NCBI RefSeq assembly: GCF_000226955.1
Contig: NZ_AGFU01000010.1
Location: 1-43,188, forward strand
Reading direction: 5' to 3'
Source of the DNA: Sphingomonas elodea ATCC 31461
GTDB lineage: Bacteria; Pseudomonadota; Alphaproteobacteria; Sphingomonadales; Sphingomonadaceae
DNA: 43,188 bases
The translations under genes were made by a program, and so were the position numbers. The notes below the pieces were generated by a model, which saw nothing but the letters and a program-made list of their open reading frames with translations, was not told the origin of the DNA and did no database searches. Below are positions 35,446 to 41,942 of this stretch, one piece after another. Numbering within the stretch: position 1 is the stretch's first letter; each line of letters starts with the position of its first letter.

Positions 35446-36081
35446 TTACGAAAGGCTGCGCAGATAGTCGCTGATCGCCGCGTCCTGCGAATTGGCGTAG
35501 AAATACTCGGCGAACTTCTCGCCTGCAATCGCCGCGCGCAGCAGGTCCTGGTCGACGGTCTTCAGCACGGTGAGCATGTCGTTGCAGGTCACGCGCTTCA
35601 GGTCCGACAGGATGCCGCGGTTCTTGCGCATGATCTCGGCGCGCTCGCGCGGATAGCCGAGGCCGCGCTCGCCCTCGAACAGCTTGCGGTACACGTCTTC
35701 CAGGTTGAGCTCGGCCGCCCAGCCGAAGCCCTTGGCATAGGGCATCGAGATCGCGTTGCCGTCGTTGATCTGGCCGAACAGGAAGGCGTCGGTCGGGTCG
35801 ATCACCAGGCCGCAGAACACGCCGGGCATGGCGTTGCAGGCGAGCATCGCGCCCATGCCGGTGCCGCAGCCGGTGACGACGAAGTCCGCCGCCTTGGAAT
35901 TGAGCAGGATGCCGGCGAGCAGGCCGTTCATCACATAGGTGAGCGAGGCGGAATCCTCGGCCGAATACATGCCATAGTTGAACACCTGGTGGCCCAGCGG
36001 CTCGGCGACATTGGTCAGCGCCTGGTGAATGATGCCGTTCTTGGCGGCCTGGCTGTTCTCGGTGATCAGCGCAATCTTCAT
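35446..36081 (-). CDS. RpiB/LacAB-fold isomerase, DhuI-like (KduI replacement)
   Basis: A 211-residue protein of the RpiB/LacA/LacB sugar isomerase family with the active-site loop GCGTGMG (C72 at the usual RpiB cysteine). DhuI of Streptococcus, an RpiB-fold enzyme paired with the SDR DhuD, isomerises 4-deoxy-L-threo-5-hexosulose uronate from unsaturated uronates. Here the partner SDR is immediately downstream, and no KduI (cupin-type isomerase) is in the window, so the same role is likely. ATG 36081 follows GACGAGGACG; an upstream in-frame start (36111) would overlap the operator at 36106-36119. Family is certain; the DhuI role is inference from context. Confidence 0.8.
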   Translation of the reverse strand: MKIALITENSQAAKNGIIHQALTNVAEPLGHQVFNYGMYSAEDSASLTYVMNGLLAGILLNSKAADFVVTGCGTGMGAMLACNAMPGVFCGLVIDPTDAFLFGQINDGNAISMPYAKGFGWAAELNLEDVYRKLFEGERGLGYPRERAEIMRKNRGILSDLKRVTCNDMLTVLKTVDQDLLRAAIAGEKFAEYFYANSQDAAISDYLRSLS

Positions 36082-36105
36082 CGTCCTCGTCCCTTCTGCG
36101 TGTGG

Positions 36106-36119
36106 CGACACCGGTTACC
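36106..36119. promoter_or_regulatory. ACCGGT operator before the isomerase-kduD-kdgK unit
   Basis: CGACACCGGTTACC lies 25 bases before the isomerase ATG, in the 114-bp gap after uxaC. It shares the central ACCGGT and the left half with the other sites. It implies that the genes from 36081 down to the esterase, and perhaps the LacI gene, have their own repressible promoter. Confidence 0.6.
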
Positions 36120-36195
36120 TTAGCCGTCCCGGCGACGCTGCCATGTTTGCGGATGCGGCTGACATCTCGCCCGCCGCATCGCGATTTTCAACCGC

Positions 36196-37620
36196 TTATG
36201 CGGGTGTTCCGAGCTTGTACGCCTTGCGCACCAGCCCGTTGGTCAGTTCGAACGCAAGCTCCGCCGCCTCCCAGTCGAGCAGCCGCCCCTCGGCGACCAG
36301 CTGCGCCAGGAAACCGCAGTCGATCCGCCGCGCGACATCGTGGCGCGAGGGGATGGAGAGGAAGGCGCGGGTATCGTCGTTGAAGCCGACGGTGTTGTAG
36401 AAGCCCGCCGTCTCGGTCACCTGCTCGCGGAAGCGGCGCATGCCCTCGGGGCTGTCGTGGAACCACCAGCTCGGGCCCAGCTTCAGGCACGGATAATGGC
36501 CGGCCAGCGGCGCCAGCTCGCGGGCATAGACCGTCTCGTCGAGCGTGAAGAGGATGATCGACAGCTCGGTCGAGGTGCCGAAGCGATCGAGCAACGGCTT
36601 GAGACCATGCACATAGTCGGTCGCCATCGGGATGTCGGCGCCCTTGTCGCGGCCATGGCTGGCGAACAGGCCGCCATTATGGTTGCGGAAGCTGCCCGGA
36701 TGGATCTGCATCACCATGCCGTCCTCGACGCTCATCGCCGCCATTTCGGTGAGCATCTGGGCGCGGAACAGCTCGGCGTCGGCCGGGGTCCAGTCGCTGC
36801 CGAGGATCTTCGCGAACAGCGCCGTGGCCTCTGCCTTGCTCAGATCGGCGGTGCGGGCGGTCGGGTGGCCGTGGTCGGTCGCGGTGGCGCCCGCCGCGCG
36901 GAAATCGGCGCGGCGCTTTCGGTGCGCGGCGAGATAGCCGTCCCAGCTGTACACGTCCTCGCCGGTCTTCTCGGCGAAGATCTTGAGCGCGCCGTGGAAC
37001 TGCTCGTGCTCCACGTCGATCACCGCATCCGGGCGATAGGTGGTGACGACCCGGCCACCCCAAACCGATTCCCGGATCGCGTGGTGCGGCGAGAGGTCAT
37101 CCTGCGGCCCCTCGGTGGTGGCGAGGAACTCGATGTTGAAGCGATCGAACAGCGCGCGCGGGCGGAACGCGTCGCTCGCGAGCTTCTCGTTGATCGTGTC
37201 GTAATAGAAATCCGCCGTCTCGGCATCGAGCGCAACCTCGAACCCGAACACCTCGCCGAACACATGGCCCAGCCACATGGCGGACGGCGTGCCGCGGAAC
37301 AGGTGGAGATGCTCGGCGAAGGTACGCCATGCCGCGCGCGGATCGGTGGCCGGCATCCCTGCCTTGCTCGGCACGCACAGCGCATCGAGCGACACGCCCT
37401 GCGAGTAGAGCATGCGGTAGATGTAGTGGTCCGGCGAGAGCAGCAGCTCGGTCGCGTTCGACCAGTTGGCGTTGGTCGAGAACCAGGTGGGATCGGTATG
37501 GCCGTGCGGGCTGATGATCGGCAGGCCCGCGACCGCCTTGTAGAGATCGCGCGCAATTGCACGGGTTCGGTCCTCGGCCGGCAACAGCCGGTCGGGATCG
37601 AGCTTCAGCGGCTTGGCCAT
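36196..37620 (-). CDS. uxaC: Uronate isomerase (glucuronate/galacturonate isomerase)
   Basis: A 474-residue amidohydrolase-fold uronate isomerase converting D-galacturonate to D-tagaturonate (and glucuronate to fructuronate) in the cytosol. The metal-binding PHGHTDP is at 38-44 (H39, H41), followed by the family segment STNANWSNATELLLSPDHYI. Length matches the family. ATG 37620 has GGAG at seven bases. It follows exuT by 30 bases on the same strand. The next two enzymes of the classical route, tagaturonate reductase (UxaB) and altronate dehydratase (UxaA), are not in the window. Confidence 0.93.
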   Translation of the reverse strand: MAKPLKLDPDRLLPAEDRTRAIARDLYKAVAGLPIISPHGHTDPTWFSTNANWSNATELLLSPDHYIYRMLYSQGVSLDALCVPSKAGMPATDPRAAWRTFAEHLHLFRGTPSAMWLGHVFGEVFGFEVALDAETADFYYDTINEKLASDAFRPRALFDRFNIEFLATTEGPQDDLSPHHAIRESVWGGRVVTTYRPDAVIDVEHEQFHGALKIFAEKTGEDVYSWDGYLAAHRKRRADFRAAGATATDHGHPTARTADLSKAEATALFAKILGSDWTPADAELFRAQMLTEMAAMSVEDGMVMQIHPGSFRNHNGGLFASHGRDKGADIPMATDYVHGLKPLLDRFGTSTELSIILFTLDETVYARELAPLAGHYPCLKLGPSWWFHDSPEGMRRFREQVTETAGFYNTVGFNDDTRAFLSIPSRHDVARRIDCGFLAQLVAEGRLLDWEAAELAFELTNGLVRKAYKLGTPA

Positions 37621-37650
37621 CGAATACTCCGGGTACGTCAGTGTTGAAAA

Positions 37651-38940
37651 TCAGGCGCTCATGTCGACGCGGGCGAGCCGCGGCGACAGGAAATGCACAC
37701 AGGCAAGCGCCACGAAATAGGCGCTGCCGGCGACCGCGAAGAGCGGCCAGTAGCTGCCGATCCGTGCCAGGACCTCGCCTGCATAGAAGGACATCAGGAT
37801 ACCGCCCACCGCACCGACCGTGCCGCCGATGCCGATCACCGAGCCCACCGCGCCGCGCGGGAACATGTCCGCCGGCAGCGCATAGAGGTTCGCCGAGAAG
37901 GCCTGATGCGCCGCGGTCGCGATGCCGATCACGCCGACGGCCATCCACACGCTGCTCAGCGACTCCGCGAACAGCACCGGCAGCACCGCGAAGGCGCAGA
38001 CCAGCATCGTCATCTTGCGGGCGACGTTGGCGGTGTAGCCCGCGCGCATCAGCCGCGAGGAGAGCCAGCCGCCGGCGACGCTGCCCATGTCGGAGACGAG
38101 GTAGATCGCCGCAAGCGGGATGCCGAACGACTTGAGGTCGAGCTGGTAGCGCTCGAACAGATAGCCGGGCAGCCAGAACAGGAAGAACCACCAGATCGGA
38201 TCGATGAAGAACTTGCCCAGCGCATAGGCCCAGGTCTCGCGCTTGGCGAGCACCGAGCCGTAGCCGAGCTTCTCCACCTTGTCGGCAGGGTCCTGCTCGA
38301 TCCAGGCGAGTTCGCCTGTCGTCACCTTGGGGTGCTCGCGCGGGCTGCGGTACAGCGTCCACCAGGCGATCAGCCAGGCGAAGCTGACCACTCCGGTGAT
38401 GACGAAGGCCGAGCGCCAGCCCCAGGCCAGCACCATGTACGGGATGACGAGCGGGGTGAGCACCGCGCCGATGTTCGCGCCGGCGTTGAACACGCCGATC
38501 GCAAAGGCCCGCTCCTTCGCCGGAAACCACTCGGTCACCGCCTTGATGCCGGCGGGGAAGTTCCCCGATTCGCCGATGCCCAGTGCGAATCGGGCGATGG
38601 CGAACTGGGTGATGTTGTGGGCGGCGCCGTGGAAGATGTGGGCGACCTGCCAGACGACGAAGGCGATGGTGTAGCCGACGCGCGCGCCGACCTGGTCGAC
38701 GATCTTGCCGAACAGGATGTAGCCGACCGCATAGGCGATCTGGAACCAGATGATGACGCCGGCAAAGTCCTTCTCGGTCCAGTGCAGGTCCGCCATCAGC
38801 GTGGGCTTCAGCACGCCGATCATCTGCCGATCGACGTAATTGATGATCGTCGCTGCAAACAGCAACGCGCAGATCACCCAGCGGTAGCGCCCCACACGCG
38901 CCACAGCGCCGCCCACCACGGCCTCGCCCTTGCTCGTCAT
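37651..38940 (-). CDS. exuT: Hexuronate MFS transporter
   Basis: A 429-residue inner-membrane MFS protein of the anion:cation symporter family that contains ExuT, with about 12 hydrophobic segments. Family signs are IINYVDRQ (32-39) in TM1 and the long GIGESGNFPAGIKAVTEWFP stretch, typical of hexuronate and glucarate transporters. It would import galacturonate or glucuronate with protons. ATG 38940 has GGAGAG upstream. It lies between uxaC and a hydratase-family gene, all on the minus strand with short gaps (30 and 32 bases). Confidence 0.88.
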   Translation of the reverse strand: MTSKGEAVVGGAVARVGRYRWVICALLFAATIINYVDRQMIGVLKPTLMADLHWTEKDFAGVIIWFQIAYAVGYILFGKIVDQVGARVGYTIAFVVWQVAHIFHGAAHNITQFAIARFALGIGESGNFPAGIKAVTEWFPAKERAFAIGVFNAGANIGAVLTPLVIPYMVLAWGWRSAFVITGVVSFAWLIAWWTLYRSPREHPKVTTGELAWIEQDPADKVEKLGYGSVLAKRETWAYALGKFFIDPIWWFFLFWLPGYLFERYQLDLKSFGIPLAAIYLVSDMGSVAGGWLSSRLMRAGYTANVARKMTMLVCAFAVLPVLFAESLSSVWMAVGVIGIATAAHQAFSANLYALPADMFPRGAVGSVIGIGGTVGAVGGILMSFYAGEVLARIGSYWPLFAVAGSAYFVALACVHFLSPRLARVDMSA

Positions 38941-38972
38941 CTACTCTCCAATCCCACTCCGCCGCACCAGGA

Positions 38973-39779
38973 TCACGCGATCCCGATCGTGCACTGCACT
39001 CGCATTTCCGCGCCGAACCGCGCCTCGACCTTCGCCCCGGCCTGCACCGGATGCACGCCGGTGACGGCGCCGGTAGAGATCCACTGCCCTTCGGCCAGTG
39101 GCAAGCCCTTGGCCGCCCGTTCGAACAGGAAGCGCACCGCTCCGATCGGTCCGTCGAGCATGTTGCCCGCGATGCCGGTTCCAGCGACCTCCCCGTCGAT
39201 CGTTAGCGACACGGGCAGACTAAGGAAATCCTCTTCAGAAGATATACCGTATCCGATCAGGAGACCATTATTATTGCCGAAGTCGGAAATCGTCACCGCC
39301 GGGCCATGCTCGTTGATGCCGGCGAAGGGCGAACTGGCGATCTCGATGCCCACGCGCAGCTCGGCGACATAGGGCAGGATCTCCGCGTTCGTCCAAGGCC
39401 GATCGAAGTCCGCGGGCAGCGGCCCGAGCTTCACCAGATACTCGGCCTCCGCAGCGCCGAAGCCGTCGCGGAAGATCGGCATTTCCGGCACCTGCCCCGC
39501 GTCCGCCCAGACCACGCTGTCGGCGAAGATCGGGCCGGCCAGCCGGTTCGCCCCGAAGCGCTCGACCAGCCCGTCCGGCACGCGGCCCACCTTCCAGCCG
39601 GCGATCGGCTGGTCGAACAGGGCAATCGCGCGCGCCTGAATGGCATAGGCCTCGTCCAGCGTCTGCGGCATCGCGCCCGGATAGTCGGCAAACCCCTGCC
39701 GCGCGCGGCGCGCCGCCACGAATGCCTGCGCGATGGCCTCCGCGCTCGCTTGTTCCGCCAATGCTTCTTCCCTTTCCAT
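38973..39779 (-). CDS. 2-keto-4-pentenoate hydratase / fumarylacetoacetate hydrolase-family protein
   Basis: A 268-residue protein of the MhpD-like hydratase family. Visible family signs are IAGWKVGRV near residue 60, an acidic metal-binding AEAEYLVKL, GIEIASS, and a C-terminal GQWISTGAVTG segment. Family members hydrate 2-hydroxydienoates or act on related 2-keto acids; members are also found in sugar-acid operons with uncertain roles. It is the first gene of the hydratase-exuT-uxaC unit. ATG 39779 is chosen because the operator at 39809-39822 lies just upstream; a longer reading from 39824 would place that site inside the gene. The ribosome site is weak (CAGG), and a TTG six codons later is a possible start. 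Its substrate in uronate catabolism is unclear. Confidence 0.82.
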   Translation of the reverse strand: MEREEALAEQASAEAIAQAFVAARRARQGFADYPGAMPQTLDEAYAIQARAIALFDQPIAGWKVGRVPDGLVERFGANRLAGPIFADSVVWADAGQVPEMPIFRDGFGAAEAEYLVKLGPLPADFDRPWTNAEILPYVAELRVGIEIASSPFAGINEHGPAVTISDFGNNNGLLIGYGISSEEDFLSLPVSLTIDGEVAGTGIAGNMLDGPIGAVRFLFERAAKGLPLAEGQWISTGAVTGVHPVQAGAKVEARFGAEMRVQCTIGIA

Positions 39780-39808
39780 GCCTGGTTTCCCGGCCGCGGC
39801 GCACCGGT

Positions 39809-39822
39809 CGACACCGGTAGTC
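39809..39822. promoter_or_regulatory. ACCGGT operator with a second core one helical turn away
   Basis: CGACACCGGTAGTC is 30 bases before the start of the hydratase-exuT-uxaC unit. A second ACCGGT core is at 39803-39808, exactly 10 bases from the core at 39813-39818, so two half-occupied sites would face the same side of the helix. It resembles the other five sites, most closely in its left half. Confidence 0.58.
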
Positions 39823-39933
39823 ACGAGCGACGTGCTTCAAAGGCGCCCCGGTCGGCCGAAACCGGCCGGAGCGCAAGGTTGAGGTGCCGAACGGGTCGGC
39901 TCCCGGGTGAAATCGATCGCAGGAACACCTCCG

Positions 39934-40116
39934 TCAGGAAGGCGCCGGCCTGCCGTGATGATGCGCGTGTGGATCCTGTGCAGAGGAAGCGGAAGTCCAG
40001 TCGGCAACCGGACCGCTCCACCGCGAACGCCGGCACGACAGGGAGGGGCGACCGGAAGACACGGACAGGATCCGCCCGCCCGGCACGCTCGCCGCCGCCG
40101 CGATGGCCTTGATCAT
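39934..40116 (-). CDS. Possible short ORF or 5' remnant of a lost gene
   Basis: ATG 40116 is preceded by GGGGAGGAAGGCAGA, one of the best ribosome sites in the window, and by a near-perfect operator 67 bases further up (40183-40196). The resulting 60-residue product starts MIKAIAAAASVPGG but then becomes Ser/Arg/His-rich with no recognisable family. This looks like the start of a real regulated gene whose body has been lost or frameshifted; it could also be a leader peptide. The rest of the gap from 39780 to 40233 holds no other gene I can support. Confidence 0.3.
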   Translation of the reverse strand: MIKAIAAAASVPGGRILSVSSGRPSLSCRRSRWSGPVADWTSASSAQDPHAHHHGRPAPS

Positions 40117-40182
40117 TCTGCCTTCCTCCCCTGCGCCTTTCCGATATGCCGCCATGCCGGGCGCGAAAGATCACGCGGCGCT

Positions 40183-40196
40183 TGATACCGGTGTCA
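40183..40196. promoter_or_regulatory. Near-perfect ACCGGT operator, TGATACCGGTGTCA
   Basis: TGATACCGGTGTCA is the most symmetric of the six sites, with one mismatched pair. It lies between the GH28 stop (40234) and the possible short ORF at 40116, so it most likely controls leftward transcription into the hydratase-exuT-uxaC unit, about 400 bases downstream. Confidence 0.68.
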
Positions 40197-40233
40197 AAAG
40201 CCGCCGTCAACGGCTGCGGGGCCGCATCGCCAC

Positions 40234-41658
40234 TCAAGCCAGGCTGTCCACGGGCTTGCCGTTGACGCGAACGCGCTCGAGTTGGAGCCCTTCGGTGTGG
40301 CGGACGATGCTCGGCTGGGTCACGCCGTCGAAGCTGCAGTCGCGCAGCGTGACGCCGGTGACGGGCGCCCCCGGCAGGCCCTGGCTGTCGAGCACCCGTG
40401 CCGCGTTCTTCGTCCGCAGTCGCTCGATCACGACATTGCGCAGCCGGGGCACGAAGCGCCCGTTGGCGCCTTCCTCATAATTGAAATCGCAGGTCACCGC
40501 AGCGCGACTTACCGTGCCCACATCGATGTCGCGGTAGAAGAAATTCTCGAGCAGGCCACCACGCAACGCATTGTTCTTGAAACGGATCGCGTACCAGAGA
40601 TCGGGGCTGTCCATCACGCAGCGTTCGGCGAAGATCCAGCGGGCGCCGCCGGAAATCTGCGAGCCCACCACCACGCCGCCATGCCCTTCCTTCATCCGGC
40701 AATCGCGGATCAGGATGTTCTGGGCCGGCATCGCGAGCCGCCGCCCATCCTCGTTCCGTCCGGAGTTGATCGCGATGCAATCGTCGCCCGTATCGAAGGT
40801 GCAGCGCTCGATCAGCGCACCGTCCACCGATTCCGGATCGCAGCCGTCGTTGTTCGGGCCGTGGCCCAGAACGTCCACGCCGCGCACGATCAGGTTGCGG
40901 CAGAGCACCGGGTGGATCTGCCAGAAGGGGGCGCCGCGCAGCTTCACGCCCTCGATCAGCACATTCTCGCAGTCGTACGGCTGGACGAAGGCGGGCCGCA
41001 GGAACGATCCCTCGCCGAACACGCGCTTTTCCACCGGCACGCGGCGCTCCGCCATCTCGAACAGGATCGCGCGCGCCTTGCGCTGGTCTGGCATGCCTTC
41101 GCGCCAGCCGTGATCGACCGTGCCGCCCCAGGGCCCCTTCCACGACCACCAGTGCCGCGCGCTTCCCTGCCCGTCGAGCGTCCCCTCGCCGGTGATCGCG
41201 ATATTGCGCTGCTGCCGGGCGTAGACGAGCGGCGAATAGTTCATCAGCTCGATCCCCTCCCAGCGGGTGAAGACCAGCGGATAGTCCTTGGGATCGGTGG
41301 AGAAGAGCAAGGTGGCGCCGGCCTGCAGGTGCAGGTTCACGTTCGAGCGGAGATGGACCGCACCGGTGAGGAAGCGCCCCGCGGGCACCACCACGCGCCC
41401 GCCCCCGGCCGCGGCACAGGCGGCGATGGCGCGCGCGATCGCCGTGCTGTTGAGCGTCTGCCCATCCCCGCGAGCGCCGAACCGGGTGACGTCGAAGTCG
41501 CGGGCGGGAAAGACCGGTGGCCGCGCGGCCCGGGCGATTTCCTCGGCCCGGCGCCATGGGTCCGTCGTGGCCGCGCGCAGGCCCGTGGGCAGCAACGACA
41601 GCGCCGCACCGGCACCTGCGTGCCCCAGCAACGCACGGCGAGACGGCGTGAACCTCAT
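40234..41658 (-). CDS. GH28 polygalacturonase-type glycoside hydrolase
   Basis: A 474-residue exported GH28 enzyme. The N-terminus SRRALLGHAGAGAALS resembles a Tat signal. The beta-helix carries the four family motifs: GPNNDGCD (267-274, D271), TGDDCIA (290-296, D292/D293), EGHGGVVVGS (324-333, H326) and IRFKNN (358-363, R359/K361). It should hydrolyse polygalacturonate or oligogalacturonides, possibly as an exo-enzyme. ATG 41658 has AGGAGAGGATC immediately upstream; an earlier in-frame start at 41730 would run through the operator at 41684-41697. Confidence 0.91.
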   Translation of the reverse strand: MRFTPSRRALLGHAGAGAALSLLPTGLRAATTDPWRRAEEIARAARPPVFPARDFDVTRFGARGDGQTLNSTAIARAIAACAAAGGGRVVVPAGRFLTGAVHLRSNVNLHLQAGATLLFSTDPKDYPLVFTRWEGIELMNYSPLVYARQQRNIAITGEGTLDGQGSARHWWSWKGPWGGTVDHGWREGMPDQRKARAILFEMAERRVPVEKRVFGEGSFLRPAFVQPYDCENVLIEGVKLRGAPFWQIHPVLCRNLIVRGVDVLGHGPNNDGCDPESVDGALIERCTFDTGDDCIAINSGRNEDGRRLAMPAQNILIRDCRMKEGHGGVVVGSQISGGARWIFAERCVMDSPDLWYAIRFKNNALRGGLLENFFYRDIDVGTVSRAAVTCDFNYEEGANGRFVPRLRNVVIERLRTKNAARVLDSQGLPGAPVTGVTLRDCSFDGVTQPSIVRHTEGLQLERVRVNGKPVDSLA

Positions 41659-41683
41659 GATCCTCTCCTGTGGCCTCCGGCTA

Positions 41684-41697
41684 TGACACCGGTTGCC
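41684..41697. promoter_or_regulatory. ACCGGT operator upstream of the GH28 gene
   Basis: TGACACCGGTTGCC lies 26 bases before the GH28 start codon, sharing ten consecutive bases with the site at 30900-30914. The 284-bp gap between GH28 and the divergent chemoreceptor gene at 41943 otherwise shows no strong signals. Confidence 0.65.
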
Positions 41698-41942
41698 GCG
41701 CAGAGTGTCGGCGGTTCGCCCGTCGGTCAAGTCCGAAGGCCCAGGACCAGGGCGCGCGGAGAGCCGGGAGGTCGCGATGCGTTCGACCCGCGCCGGGACT
41801 ACCGGAGCCCAACAGAAAACCGGGTATTTCCAACATTTAGCTGCGCATTCCGCGACGCATCTCCGGAAGTTGCCGGCCGCCGCCTCTATAATGCCCTGTG
41901 TCTCTCCGGCACTTTTCGGTGCCGCCGCAACAAGGATCTCGA

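Noticed and set aside
39821-40237. A 138-codon minus-strand frame across the gap before GH28
   Set aside because: It begins in the GH28 end, crosses two operators and the strong ribosome site, and has no family pattern.
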